Under the pieces are notes generated by a model. It saw only the letters and a list, made by a program, of their open reading frames with translations. It searched no databases and was not told the DNA's origin. A DNA stretch of 64,000 bases, from assembly GCA_963989245.1 (NCBI GenBank), contig OZ022351.1, positions 25,598,344 through 25,662,343 on the forward strand. The letters run 5' to 3'. A program made the translations under genes and the position numbers. Positions 10,140 to 24,626 of the stretch are shown here, piece by piece (position 1 is the stretch's first letter; each line of letters opens with the position of its first letter). This DNA is from Nansenia antarctica. Lineage: Eukaryota > Chordata > Actinopteri > Argentiniformes > Microstomatidae.

Positions 10140-10914
10140 AAAAGCCCCTGAGCAGAGCAGCGATGGCTCAGAATGCCCAAGGTGTGCCATTATCTTGCAT
10201 TAGTGCACTACCTGCCTCGTCATAATGATGAACTAATTGGCTCAGTGTGTGTCCTAGAATAATATTTAAAAAATTAGACACTTTACTCTGATTAAGGAAA
10301 CTCAGACGACTGAGAGCCATAGAGGTCTACTAGCGACTAGTAATGCATTATGCATCGCATTCCGACTCTTATCCAAACATGATATCATTAAAATGTCCCT
10401 GGTTTTTAAATTTCGAAACAATTAACAAATAATCAAACAACTTCAATTTGATTTCAGATGTGTTTCACACGGCGCTCTTCCCAGCGACGCGCGGTGAAGT
10501 CTGAGGCGGCGTAGGCACTTTTATACTGAGAGTCAATTCAATTCCAGGTACTTCTGTCTCCTCCGGTGTCTCATTTTAGCTACTCCCATCAGGTAAAACA
10601 AAAGCAAGTGGATTATAATAGAGGTTTAATAGCTCTGGCGGACCTGCAGGTGGTTCAATAGCGAAAAGCTAATTGCTGATGTTTTCACATGTAACTCCAA
10701 TCAATGAAGGAGGCATTGTACAGTAATCGTATCAGGTGAGACTCCATTGCCTTCACGAGTACCGTTGAATTACAGAACTTTTCATGAGGGTTGAACAAAG
10801 AGCACACAGCGAAACTATCTGCCACTATCTGCTCTGTGGCAGAGAAACTAAGTACTGTCGTAACAAAAGAAGGTAGAGGACAAGCTACAGATGAGTCACT
10901 GAATAGAGACATAC
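10140..10914. other. Unique sequence, no gene recognised
   Basis: No coding pattern or known repeat is seen. The stretch ends at the 4-bp target duplication of the MITE. Confidence 0.35.
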
Positions 10915-11149
10915 CGTGGGCTTAGAATTCTAAGGTTCTATCTCCGTCTAGGGTAGTTCAGAGATATCGAGCGTCAACGTTTTTACATTCCATTATGTTT
11001 GGTGAGATGGAACCTTTGAAAGAAATGTCAACATTTAAAAAATAACACCACACAGGCATTAATAAACACCTAATGGATCAGATTATGTAAAAAAAAAAAC
11101 TCAATTTTGACCAAAGATTGAGATAGAACCTTATAATTCTAACGTCACG
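10915..11149 (+). mobile_element. MITE copy 1 (CGTG..CACG ends, 4-bp target duplication ATAC)
   Basis: A 235-bp element with imperfect ~30-bp terminal inverted repeats (core AAGGTTCTATCTC). ATAC flanks it at 10911-10914 and 11150-11153. Homologous copies lie at 24026-24264 (inverted) and 58758-59009, plus an end fragment at 23339-23395. It has no coding capacity. The superfamily is not recognised: a 4-bp duplication fits Chapaev/CMC-like elements among others, but the end sequence does not let me choose. Confidence 0.8.
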
Positions 11150-11519
11150 ATACACAGACACGAGGTAGAATGAATACAAGGGCACTCAGTGGTACAGTGG
11201 CATAAGCATGATGTTGCTTGCTTCAGAGGTGATTATTACGCTATAAATGGCCACTCAGAAAACAGACAACCCGTGATTTGTAGATCAGGCCGTGTCATGT
11301 CTGCGGGGTAAGGCCCAGGGCATGGAAATCTACAGATATCATGTGGACAGTGACACTCTCATCAGGCTGGTAAAGATACACCCGGAGGATAATGCCTCTA
11401 GCATCCGCTTCTCAACCCCCTCAGCCTCGATGTGAGAGTCTGGAGTTAAGGAATGAACCAGATCAATGTACACACCACCACATTATGTATACAAAGAGAA
11501 GGGGGCAGATAGGGGCAAC

Positions 11520-11605
11520 GTTGTTTGTTTTTAATCGATAGAGACAGTAGGGGGACGACGAGGTCGTGACCTCAAGGCTTTTTGTTGTTGCATCATTTCA
11601 CAAAT
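11520..11605. repeat. Dispersed repeat, copy 2 (partner at 9760-9845)
   Basis: See the shared blocks described at 9760-9845. This copy adjoins the antisense LINE end that follows. Confidence 0.5.
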
Positions 11606-11611
11606 GTCCCA

Positions 11612-11740
11612 CATTAGGTTAGATTAGGTTAGATTAGATTAGATTCAACGTTATTGTCATTGACAGAGTACAAAAGCACAAAGACAACGAAACGCAGTTT
11701 GGCATCCAAACCAGATGTGTATAGTGCAGAGTGCAAAAGC
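11612..11740 (-). mobile_element. L2-type LINE 3' end, antisense
   Basis: On the minus strand it reads ..cgtttcgttgtctttgtgc.., then ..ctctgtcaatgacaataacg.. and an AATCT/AACCT tail. This is the classic 3' end of teleost L2-clade LINEs. It is truncated upstream. Confidence 0.65.
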
Positions 11741-12125
11741 CTTACATGTAGGAACAGTGCATCCACCATGTACAGTATACGGTATTACAGTGAGTATAAA
11801 TAAAGGAATATGAAGTCAGTATACATACTGTATATCCGGCTGTGAATAGATATACATTCATGATGCGATTTAGTGATTTTGGACCGAGGTGGTTACATAC
11901 ATGATTATCGAGAATGATAATCAGACACATAATGGCACACGTTCTACTGCTTTGGTCCTCGTAATTATCGGCAATCAATCAAAATGTCCTGGCTTTTCTT
12001 TTGAAACACGGAACTACGTTTCGATGTTGTACTCGCTAGTCGAGCCAAAATACTAATGGATTGGGTGAGTAATCTCCACTGCTACCTCGTTAACTATAAC
12101 ACTACTTTACATTGTTAGCATGCAG

Positions 12126-12275
12126 GCTCACAAAACAAGCTGTGTTAGGTGACTAGCGATGTCATTGTCATTGATTTTCAACAACGCGGAAATGTATTCA
12201 CATTTTTCTAAAGAAAAGATCATTACATCAGATCCCGACATGAAGACCAAAGCATTAGAGCGTGTCACATATCTT
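12126..12275 (+). repeat. Interspersed repeat (second copy at 23393-23537)
   Basis: About 145 bases (ggctcacaaaacaagct .. tttctaaagaaaag .. catcagatcccga) recur at 23393-23537 with roughly 85-90% identity by eye. Neither copy is coding. The 23393 copy directly follows a MITE terminus inside the piggyBac-type element, so both may derive from a larger DNA transposon. Confidence 0.6.
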
Positions 12276-12353
12276 CATCATCCTATCATCATGTAGTCAA
12301 AAAAACCCATTTACATGATAGGCAGCATGTTTTTGTTTTGTTTTTTTACAGCA

Positions 12354-12644
12354 TCATCTCCTACAAGTCCTGTTCGTCATGCGTGGTTTTGACCCGTTTT
12401 GATCTTCACAGTAATCAGGGAGAAGCAGGATGATCTGGGCCTGGCCAGCCTCAGCTCCTCCACGGGCCGGGCTGTCACTCAAGACGAATAGCGAGGGGAG
12501 GTTGGCTAATTGTGGAGGTTGCTCTGGGGAGTCCCCCGGCAGAGAGAGATAACGGGAGCGCACCACAGGGGCTTCATCATGAGCGATGACCTTGGCCGTC
12601 TTGACATAACCTCCTGGACGCAAGGTGACATCATCTCCTCCCAT
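12354..12644 (-). CDS. Possible exon, unrecognised 96-codon ORF
   Basis: A minus-strand open frame of 96 codons with balanced, non-repetitive protein-like composition (PGGYVKTAKVIAHDE near the start, AQIILLLPDYCED near residues 70-82) in DNA that is GC-richer than its surroundings. I cannot assign it to a family and the flanking splice signals on this strand are weak. On the opposite strand a strong acceptor-like tract (ttttgtttttttacag) ends at about 12350, but no matching long frame follows. It could be a fragment of a host gene or chance. Confidence 0.25.
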   Translation of the reverse strand: MGGDDVTLRPGGYVKTAKVIAHDEAPVVRSRYLSLPGDSPEQPPQLANLPSLFVLSDSPARGGAEAGQAQIILLLPDYCEDQNGSKPRMTNRTCRR

Positions 12645-15771
<3,127 letters not shown>

Positions 15772-15975
15772 TTACGTAGTATCCTTCAGCTTGTTGTAGC
15801 GTTCCTCCAAAGCTGCGCGTTTATCCTCCGTCGCCTCCTTCTGGTCACTGAGCTGGTTGGCGTTGGCTTCGAGGGGGGTCAGGCGGTGACCATGGGTCCG
15901 AACGTCAACAACGTCCAATTTCGCTTCGAACGGCGTTACAGCCGATGTTGGTGACAGAGGTGGCAGGGGGGATCA
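15772..15975 (-). pseudogene. L1-like ORF1 coiled-coil fragment
   Basis: On the minus strand an open frame ends at a stop at 15772 and reads a heptad-like, strongly coiled-coil segment: FEAKLDVVDVRTHGHRL, then ALEERYNKL near the end. This resembles the coiled-coil part of L1/Tx1-clade LINE ORF1 proteins (RNA-binding chaperones of the retrotransposon particle). The RNA-recognition domain that should follow is missing, so it is a fragment. A host coiled-coil exon is the alternative. Confidence 0.4.
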
Positions 15976-16470
15976 TCTTTTTCTCTCTTCTTGTCTTTTT
16001 TTTTGTCATTTTCAAGTTGTCTTGGCATGAAATGTATTATAAAAGCAAGAAAAAACGATCAAGTTTCATTTTGCTGCGTGCAGAAATGAGGCTATAAAAT
16101 GGAGTTGTATATGAAATGTAGCGGGAGCCGCGCGGCTACTCCATTCGTCCCCCGCCGGAAGTCTTCGCATTTACATATTATGATCTCCATTTCTGCTATC
16201 CCTTGGTTGTTCAATTGGAGCAACTGCTGGTGTCAATTTGTTAAACTTGTTTAGTCGGTGCCTCACTAATTGTAAACAACTGTTGATCGAGGGCCCTGTC
16301 TGCTACTGGCCAGAAAACAGAACGCATTACAAAATGTTATACACCGTGCTCTATCCACCACTCCCCCTGATGTTGTGCTGTGCTGTTGTGTGCAGGGAGA
16401 GATGAAATTACTGTTTACCTGATTTACATTTCAGTGAAAGCGCTGGAGGTGCAATCCTGGAATCTCAGTG

Positions 16471-16991
16471 ATTACTCTACAGAGGGGAGACTGTAGAAGA
16501 TCCACCTCTCTCCTGCAGATCACTCAGTCATTACTCTACAGAGGGGAGACTGTAGAAGACCCACCTCTCTCCTGCAGTTCACTCAGTCATTACTCTACAG
16601 AGGGGAGACTGTAGAAGACCCACCTCTCTCCTGCAGATCACTCAGTCATTACTCTACAGAGGGGAGACTGTAGAAGACCCACCTCTCTCCGGCAGCTCAC
16701 TCAGTCATTACTCTACAGAGGGGAGACTGAAGAAGACCCACCTCTCTCCTGCAGATCACTCAGTCATTACTCTACAGAGGGGAGACTGTAGAAGACCCAC
16801 CTCTCTCCTGCAGTTCACTCAGTCATTACTCTACAGAGGGGAGACTGTAGAAGACCCACCTCTCTCCTGCAGATCACTCAGTCATTACTCTACAGAGGGG
16901 AGACTGTAGAAGACCCACCTCTCTCCTGCAGATCACTCAGTCATTACTCTACAGAGGGGAGACTGAAGAAGACCCACCTCTCTCCTGCAGT
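16471..16991. repeat. 59-bp minisatellite, 9 copies
   Basis: The unit starts attactctacagaggggaga and ends cctgcagatcactcagtc. Starts are at 16471, 16530, 16589, 16648, 16707, 16766, 16825, 16884 and 16943. Variants are few (ctgaag for ctgtag, ggcagctcac, gcagttcac) and recur in more than one unit, indicating recent higher-order duplication. Confidence 0.97.
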
Positions 16992-17875
16992 GACCTCAGT
17001 GGAGACAGAGCCACTCAAGGGCTCTGATTGGACATGAATGATGTTGAGTGGCAGATGTTAATAACCAAAGGGTGTGTATCCCCATGGCCCTCTAAAACAC
17101 ATGTGACTAATGTGAATGAGTGACTGCAAGTGTGTTTAGCTCTGACCATACAGTGGAACGCTGCTTGGCTGGGAGAAAAGGGCAACTTATTAAACACTTC
17201 ATCAAGAAGTCAACCTACCTGAACAGGTCATCGATGTGTAGTGATACAACATTATACTGTAGGACGTTTTGTGGCCTACTGTATGTATTAAAGCATTTGT
17301 AATATTAGTCATTTAGGTGGGAACAAAAACAATAGCAATACTTATAGCAAGATACAAGATGTTTATTTGTCACTGCGGTACAATCGTGTGAGACACTTTC
17401 GCTGATGGGGGGGAGTACATTTAGGGTGCTTATAAGAAGACATATATGAAAATATAGAGGCAAGAAAGAATTGTAATAGAAATAATTATAATATTTGATA
17501 TTATATAATTGTTTTGTTCATTTAGAAAATAATGTATATATAGCAATAATAGTGTAGGAGTCACAAAGGTGTATATAGACTGACCACTTAAATAGGCCGC
17601 CATATGTGATTATTTCAGGTGTAAACAGAACCAGTAACCTGACAGACAGCTAGCACTAACTTAGAGTGATCTGTCTGAACTAAGCTTGCTCCATATATGT
17701 GAGTCTACTAACAAGTAGACTTTGTTGTTTTAGGAAACTGGCTCTAACTTGACATTCATGTATATTGTTTCAGACATCACAGTTTATACCAGGAGCTTAC
17801 AAATAATTAGCTACAGTACGTCATCTTCAATCTTCCCATCACTAATAACATATAATTGACACAATGTTCACATTC
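16992..17875. other. Unique AT-rich sequence, no gene recognised
   Basis: 17345-17420 vaguely resembles an antisense LINE end (gtttatttgtcac). Nothing else is recognisable. Confidence 0.35.
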
Positions 17876-18060
17876 CCTATAATCAGGGGCGTGTCCAGGG
17901 GGGGGCCAGGGGTGGCCCGTGCCACCCCTGAAATCTGATTGGCCACCCTAGGTGCCACCCTGATTGATTGGCTATCTGCCTAGTCACTCAGAGCAGAGGC
18001 CACTTCGCACCACGAGACAAACTTTTCGAACAGAACACCTTTTTGATCAGCGGTAGTGAG

Positions 18061-18150
18061 GTTTGATTGATTGATTGAAAACTTTATTAGAATGTTTGCA
18101 GAAGTAGGTACATGAAAGTACATATGGCAGGTGTGCTGGTCTTGGCGCTC
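18061..18150 (-). mobile_element. LINE/SINE 3' tail inserted in the hAT element
   Basis: On the minus strand it reads ..attctaataaagttttcaa followed by TCAA repeats, the layout of an L2-type 3' end. It lies inside the hAT boundaries, so it inserted later. Confidence 0.5.
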
Positions 18151-18452
18151 CTGAAGAAATGTGAGTACCATTAATGGTTAGACTTTTGCATAGCTACATA
18201 TAGGCTACGGTGTTGTGCTAGTGGTTAAAACGTTTTAGCTGTAACATTATATTTTGTAGTAGGCTACTCTGGTCTCTCATCATCCGATCTCAGCTTGCTA
18301 GTAAACCTGTCGTCGAAATGCTAGCTAATGCTAACGTTAGGCTATAGGCTAGGTAACGTCAGCTATATACATTTGAATGCTTGAGTATGTTTTGTTTGTG
18401 TATTGTGCAAGTTATAAAGTGACATGTGTTATGTGATGGTTAATGTTACAGT

Positions 18453-18916
18453 ATGAAAAGAAATCAGAGCATTCAGGGTTTCTTCCAAAGAAAAAACCCC
18501 AAAAGGACAGAGCAGCAGGACAGAGAAGCCAGAGCTAATGTTAGTCAGTCAGAGGATGAGCCAGCTGGAGGATGTAGACCCAGTTAGCCCACAGCAAGAG
18601 CCTCCAGCTTCTGCTGTACACATGGGTATGTATGTAACATTCTGATAGCTCCAGATGTATTTTTAGTAAGCACTTATTTGATAACCGTGATAATGTAACA
18701 TTGTGATTAATTGCTATACATTTAAACTAAAGCCGAATCTTGTCGATTAAGCCTGTAGGGGTATTCATATATTGTATTCATTTGAGTTTGGTAGCTAACA
18801 TCGGCCTACTTACAAAAAAGGCTGATTTTGTCATTATGACCATTTCTGTGATTTTGTAGAGTCAAACAAGGATACTGATGATGAAGGCTGCACATCAGCT
18901 TCACCTGCACATCAGG
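18453..18916 (+). pseudogene. hAT transposase N-terminal exons, broken
   Basis: The frame opens MKRNQSIQGFFQRKNPKR, the usual start of TTF-zinc-finger-type hAT transposases in vertebrates (basic start, then I..FF). It closes at a TAG at 18585 after 44 codons. The neighbouring frame stays open to a donor at 18625/18626 (ATGG/GTATGT), so a one-base shift or an altered stop lies in this exon. A second small exon is bounded by TTTTGTAG ending at 18859 and a GTATGT donor at 18917. It encodes a short acidic/Ser-rich linker (NKDTDDEGCTSAS). No later exons (zinc finger, RNase H-like core, hAT dimerisation domain) are found before the element ends. Confidence 0.6.
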
Positions 18917-19521
18917 GTATGTTGTACAGTATACAATACATACAATATAAGCCATCTACTTCTCTGCTTTCAGGTTGTTATGAATACAACTATTACTACT
19001 ATTACTATTACTACTACTATTAAATTGATACAACTATTACAATTCCTGCATTGCTTTTTTCAATTACCTGTTTACTTCAGTAGATGTGGCTTTGAATTTC
19101 TCGTAATCTGATTTCATTATTTGCCAAAACCAAGTTTACAATGGCAGCTTCCTGTACCCCGGTGAACATTTGGCATTTTTTCCCCCACAGTAGAGTAAAT
19201 TGTACAGGAAACTTGAAACTTTACAGTTAAGAGAAGCAATTAGAAAAAATTGTAAGAAAAAGAAAGGAGAGGCAGCTAGTTTTTTATGTTAATGTAACAT
19301 ATGTTTAAGAATTATTGTTTTTCCTTGTACCTGTACAGTGTACAGTGTTTTTTGTTTTGTTTTGTGTTACAATTGGAGTGCCTGCATGTTATAGTGTACA
19401 AAATATGCTGGTTTGTTTAAAGAATAAAAAACATCTGAGTTTAATATTACATTTGTATGGAGCCACTCTGTTGTGTTGTGATTGGTAGCACTGGGACTTT
19501 TAAACAGGGATTGTTATTTTA

Positions 19522-19855
19522 GGGTGTGTTCTCACTAGAACATTTGCTTCACTTGGAATCAGAGTTTAGGATGAAATTCGCTTTGCTCTGCGTTGTTTGG
19601 AGCTGTGAGAACGCACATTCGAAGTCACTCCCGGAGCAAACAACCAACACATGCTCCGGCGCTTGAAAAGGGTGGTTTCGCTCCGGTTAGAAACGACGCA
19701 TCGAGGCTGTCCATAGGAAAACAACAGTGCATGCGTGTTGATCTGGATAAGAGCGGGACGAACGGGCAGTTTTCTATTTTCCTGACCAATCAACTACCAC
19801 ATCTGTTGCTTCAATTGCCTATGTTACTTTGTTTACATAAAGGGCTGTGAGAACG
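19522..19855. repeat. Possible small inverted-repeat element
   Basis: GTGTTCTCAC near the left and GTGAGAACGC near 19846 form short inverted ends. A second GCTGTGAGAACGCA occurs at 19602. It lies inside the hAT element. No target duplication could be fixed, so the boundaries are tentative. Confidence 0.35.
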
Positions 19856-20138
19856 CAAATCAGAAATAATTTATGCAACAATGTTGCAAACTTATCCGCT
19901 TGCTCTGGGTCATGATTCAGATTTTCATGTAAGAACATGACCTTAGTAGCCCAATTAAAGTATACAATGGGGAGTGGAGACAGAAATGGTAATAAAAAGC
20001 ACAAAATGGTGTGTACAAATTCACCAGAATGCAGGGAATTAAGTGTTAAATTCTCAAAATTGTGCCACCCATGCATAACAAGGTGCCCCACCTGGGCCAC
20101 CCCAGTGAAAAAGGTCTGGACACGCCACTGCCTATAAT

Positions 20139-21297
20139 GTCACTATCACTGGGCTAGTAGTCCTCTGAATTGGTATCAAAACATTACATTGAACCTAATA
20201 AAATGTCTGGGAAATGTTTGTGGCTACATAGTGAAAGGTTTTCATTTTGATAACTTTGAACATCGCTCAATAAAGATCATACTGATGTTTCTGAGAACAG
20301 ATATTTTATGCATTTGATATTACAAGATTGACATTGACGTCAACACTTTTGGACACGCAACATAAACATCCCGCATCCGCCCCATGAATCATTGATGTGT
20401 TCAGGGCACTTATGGGAGTAGCTACCTGTTGCCACAGAAGAAGAAGAATTTTTACATCTCAGCGAATGTGCGTCACCGTACCAAGAAAACGAACCGACAT
20501 AAATGTCACCCAGTCGTTTGTTTTAATTAAAAGCTCATCCGGGCTACTCACATATCTGGCAATGCACACAAATAGAGTTTAATTTAACCTCATAGACCCA
20601 GGGTATCTTTTTTATTATGTGAACACCTCTGTGGGGCGAAGAAGCGCATCTCTGCCTCTGTGTTGAGTGACACACTGCTTATGAGCAATGATAGCTGTCA
20701 AGGCTCAGAGGGAGTCTAAATGAACACCCCATGCCAGAAGCACTGACATCCTTATTATACTAAGAACTTTATATAGAATGATGAGACGTGGACCGGCGAT
20801 GCAGTTGAGGTATCCAGGCCAGCGCATAATTATTCAAGTCAGGTGTACATACAGTATCTGTAGACAACCTGCTTTGACTGCTGTCACTTTCATAACACGT
20901 GACTTATGCATTTGTTGCTTTATTGCAGTACCTCGCAGCTCTCTTTTATTAGGCTGGGTTTGACACATCTCGCTATGGGATATGGGGCTAGTCACCCCTG
21001 AATACCCTATTAGCTGAAACCCTATTCAATCTCGCCTGGAACGGGACGAGAGCACTTTGCATGGCTGACCCCAGCCTATAAAAGCTACTGCAATGAGAGC
21101 CCATTTCATTCGTTTCACTCTCCATTTGCTTATTTGCAAGGCCTTTGCAGTGCTCCGATAAAACCTAGCTACCTAGCTTAATGGTTCAACTGGAAAGTTT
21201 ACAGCTCCCCGCAGGGAATTAGGTTATTCTTCCTCACAGGAATCCTGCTGATTCAGGCTTCAATGCTTGGCTAGCTAGCCTATGGTAATGTGAGCGC
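20139..21297. other. Unique sequence, no gene recognised
   Basis: No coding pattern stands out. The short ORFs here show no domain. Confidence 0.35.
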
Positions 21298-22677
21298 TTA
21301 ACACTAGAACAGCCGTGCCGTTTTTACCTACTAAAAGACCCGCCTCGGGGGTCAAAAGCTGCTAAGCTGCTATTTACACACAACGACCACTTGTTGGTCG
21401 CTTGTAAATTAACCTGCTTCCTACACAGAAACACTGCAAAATAGCTTTATATTAGCTAATCCTGATGTGATTTTGAAAGTGTAAGGATACTGGGGTGGTG
21501 GAACGCACATATCTAGGTAAAGTCATGAAAGGAGGGTCCTGAAATTTGATCGAGTGCAAAGATATAACATTTTGTTTTACTCATGGCTGATTTAGTGTTA
21601 AATGCTGCCAGCTACAAACAGGTTTTTCAGATCCGCTGCCTAGCGGAAACGCGTTAGTTTAGCACCACGGCCCTCCTCTCTGTCTACTTCGTAGTGCAGG
21701 CTAAGGAGCTGTACGACTCCCTGGTTCTAGTGGCTACAGTCGAATGTGAGAAATTGATGAACCTCCGCCTCCTTGCGGACCACCTGACCTGGTAATTTAT
21801 TGCTTTAATGGAAACAGGAGGCATAACACAGTTGAACATCCAGTCAGACATGTTTTTGTAAAAAAAATCACATGCTTGTCAATCATACATTTCTGCAGCC
21901 AAGCATACATGCTCATGGGAATGGCCGTGTTGGTGCATGATTTTTTTATTTCATGTTGCCAAGTCAATATATGTTGAATAAAACAAATAAATAATAAGAA
22001 TTGTAACATTTGACTCTACCATGTACTGATGAGTGGTGTCACGGACCAGACGATGTACAAGGCATAAGAGAAATGAGAGCTGTCGTCAAAAGATATAATA
22101 ATGTGCATCTCCTTGCAGTGCTGAATATAAACAATAACTGATATGTTGTTTGCATGCGTATCATACCAGTATTGCTTGCATAGCTGAATATTGAGTTACA
22201 AGGGTGGGTACACTGACAATACACATCTAGCGTGAAGCCGAACGCAATACAGATCATTTGATGTGGAAATGTTTACCAAAGAAAAAATCCTGTATCTTTC
22301 ATGATTGTATACTGTTATTTATATATTATATCTCAATGTTGAAATAAAACAGCTGTCTATGATGTTGATCTAATACATTTTGCCTCCCATACGTCCATCA
22401 CAACTGTTGCAGGCAGCACTCAGATATGCGGCGAGATTGGACCCAGTATGGTGAACTGTATTCTCTTTACAAGCAGCATTGGATGTTGGAGAGAATGTTC
22501 TAGTCTGTATACTATACTATGCTACAATACCAATAATGCAGAGGAGGAGTTTAGTGGGGAGAGATATACTTGAAGGTTTATTAGTGTAGGGTGCACTAGC
22601 AGGCTGCTGGCTCAGGAACAGAAGCCTGAGGCTAACATCCAGCCCCATGACTGCCCATGGGGAGATGGGAGGGAGGA

Positions 22678-22679
<2 letters not shown>

Positions 22680-22709
<30 letters not shown>

Positions 22710-22735
22710 GGGGGGGAGAGAGAGAGTATTCTGCT
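22680..22735. repeat. (GT)n followed by ~25-base poly-G
   Basis: GT repeats run into an unbroken G tract and then GA repeats. Assembly length is probably unreliable here. Confidence 0.95.
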
Positions 22736-23338
22736 TATAGCATTGCATGTGAGGATTTTTGCATGAGTTAACTGAAAAAAAAATGGGGGAAAAAATCCTG
22801 AAACATTTGAATTGAACTCACGTGTAGCTCAATGGGTGTAACAAGGAACAAATTATCAGCCCACTCACTATTTAACATTTAATCAAAACATTATTTTTTC
22901 TTCAAGTGTGACGAATATGGATAGCAACGGTTTATGCTTTCTCCAGGAAACATTATTGTAGATTGCTTCAACAAAATGCATCGCTGCAAAAATCCCAAAG
23001 CACCAATTATCCCTGATCATTTCCAGTGTTAGACACATTTCCCAAAATGTGTTAATCCCCTATGGGCCCTTACCTCTCTCACTCAGTCCAGGACTGTCTA
23101 TCAATACAGTTTATGCATTTTATGGGATAATATTGGGTCACAGGTTCACAATTTTTTCCCGAAATTGAATTGCCAGTTGTTCCCTTTTATGCTCAATTTA
23201 AAGATTCAATACATTTTGTGTCTGGCTAACGTTAACTTGTTTACAGCGTTAATTTAACTAACTAAGGTAGTTAACAGTCAAATAGTTAGATAGTTGCCTG
23301 CTAAAATGGGCCATTTTGGGTAACGTTAGCTAACAGTT

Positions 23339-23395
23339 CGTGAGCTTAATTATAAGGTTCTATCTCCATTTAGGGTAGTTCAGAGATATTGAGCT
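23339..23395 (+). mobile_element. MITE end fragment (same family as 10915)
   Basis: Matches the first ~57 bases of the 10915 and 58758 copies (CGTGAGCTTA.., GGTAGTTCAGAGATATTGAG) and then breaks off into the repeat shared with 12126. Confidence 0.75.
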
Positions 23396-23537
23396 CACAA
23401 AACAAGCTATGTTAGTTGACTAGCGATGTGTCATTGATTTTCAACAATGCAGAAATGTGTTCACATTTTTCTAAAGAAAAGTCTGATCATTACATCAGAT
23501 CCCGATTAGAGGGCCAAAACATTAGAACGTGTCCCAT
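23393..23537 (+). repeat. Interspersed repeat (second copy of 12126-12275)
   Basis: Shares blocks ctcacaaaacaagct, gactagcgatgt, tttctaaagaaaag and catcagatcccga with 12126-12275. An L2-like tgtgcaatgacaaaggttgaa follows at 23550-23570. Confidence 0.6.
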
Positions 23538-23595
23538 TTTGTTGTACTCTGTGCAATGACAAAGGTTGAACATTATTTTTCTTCTTCTCCTTCAG

Positions 23596-23702
23596 AATAC
23601 ATGGAGAGGAAGTTTGCTGTGGTGCGGCAGAGAGAAGGGGAGGATTGTGGCAAGCTCAGTCAGAAAACTGATGCGATAAGGGGGTATCATGATTTTGGGT
23701 GA
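23596..23702 (+). pseudogene. Exon-like piece upstream of the BEN fragment
   Basis: A good acceptor (TTTTTCTTCTTCTCCTTCAG, ending at 23595) is followed by an open frame with an ATG at 23601 that runs 33 codons to TGA. It is charged and helix-prone (MERKFAVVRQREGED..). It lies 0.6 kb before the BEN fragment in the same orientation and may belong to the same gene, but I recognise no domain. Confidence 0.35.
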
Positions 23703-24025
23703 CATGATGTGTCATCATTAGGTAGGCCTATGGGTATTTGGGTCATTTCCAACTACTCAGCCGTTATTGAAAGGCACCATTGGGAAGAAACAATGAGGAG
23801 GGTGACCTCACCACTCTACATTGTTGTTAGTGGTAAGACAGAGTTACTATGGTTTTAAGTGCAGGTTGTCCTCTTTAATTTACAGCACTTCAAAAGAATG
23901 TGTCAGTGTCCTTTATCCTAACATAAATAGGGCAAGATTCAGCCTGTTTTGTGTTAACTTTCAATGCCAGCCGACTAAAGACATTCTTGCATTTGTAGTG
24001 TGGTATAAACGATGATAAAACAGAT

Positions 24026-24264
24026 CTAGTTATAAGGTTCTATCTCCATTTTTGTCCAAATTGAGTTTTTTACATAATCTGATCCATTAGGCGTTTACTA
24101 ATGCCTGTGTGGTGTTATTTTTAAAATGTTGACATTTTTTAGTTAGTAATTCATAAAATACAAAGGTTCCATCTCACAAAACATAATGGAATGTAAAAAC
24201 GTTGACACTCAATATCTCTGAACTGCCGTAGACGGAGATAGAACCTTTGAATTCTAAGCTCACG
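24026..24264 (-). mobile_element. MITE copy 2, inverted, target duplication AGAT
   Basis: A 239-bp copy of the 10915 family in opposite orientation. AGAT lies at 24022-24025 and 24265-24268. The first few bases of the left end are deleted (CTAG for CGTGAGCTTAG). It separates the two BEN-gene pieces. Confidence 0.8.
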
Positions 24265-24290
24265 AGATCTAATTTGCTTTTATGTCTAAA

Positions 24291-24553
24291 GTCTTCCGGG
24301 AGATCCATCCTGGGACTGGAGTCATGGTTGAGAAACTTGGGCCTATGCCTTCTATGCAAATTCAGCCACAGTATTTGTGAGGGATCTGCTCACCGCAGTC
24401 TTCCCAGTGGAAATACTGGCGATGAGCAATCTCCGGGGGGAACAAACGAGGTCGGCAGAAGATGCTCGTCTACCATTGGACGGAAATAAATTGGATGCCA
24501 TTTACAGCTTTCAGCTTTTCAATAGGTGTTTCTGCACTTTTCGTATTTCCTGA
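24291..24553 (+). pseudogene. BEN-domain protein fragment, frameshifted
   Basis: BEN domains are ~80-residue helical DNA- and protein-binding modules found in chromatin regulators such as BEND and NACC proteins. Here one frame from 24291 gives an EIHPGTGVMVEKLG segment matching the domain's glycine/valine opening. After a shift near 24355 a second frame gives ATVFVRDLLTAVFPVEILA, then MSNLRG, and finally LPLDGNKLDAIYSF, matching the BEN order 'vr.LL..vF..e.L..SN..G' and 'LD..kl.aI'. It ends at a TGA at 24551. The frameshift makes this copy non-functional. It sits inside the piggyBac-type element, so it may be a captured or element-borne gene. No BEN database search was possible. Confidence 0.5.
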
Positions 24554-24578
24554 TTTCAGCCTACTGTACTACATGTTC

Positions 24579-24581
<3 letters not shown>

Positions 24582-24624
<43 letters not shown>
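24582..24624. repeat. (GTT)n microsatellite
   Basis: About 14 uninterrupted triplets directly after the BEN fragment. Confidence 0.97.

Positions 24625-24626
<2 letters not shown>

Larger units (their letters stand above)
17884..20130 (+). mobile_element. hAT DNA transposon, 2.25 kb, degenerate
   Basis: The ends CAGGGGCGTGTCCAG (left) and, in reverse complement, CAGTGGCGTGTCCAG (right) are typical hAT terminal repeats. The 8-bp CCTATAAT flanks the element exactly at 17876-17883 and 20131-20138, as hAT insertion requires. Just inside each end is a GGCCACCC/GGGTGGC-rich stretch. The interior keeps only the first transposase exons (18453-18916). The catalytic and zinc-finger parts are absent, so it is non-autonomous. 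A LINE end (18061-18150) and possibly a small MITE (19522-19855) sit inside it. Confidence 0.92.

Noticed and set aside
16471..16991. Regular repeats that could suggest a CRISPR array
   Set aside because: Units are contiguous 59-bp tandem copies without unique spacers, in a vertebrate genome; the 40-bp array at 54651 is likewise tandem.
24247..24489. 80-codon ORF taken as one protein
   Set aside because: Its frame does not match the BEN-domain similarity, which lies in the two neighbouring frames; it is a shadow.
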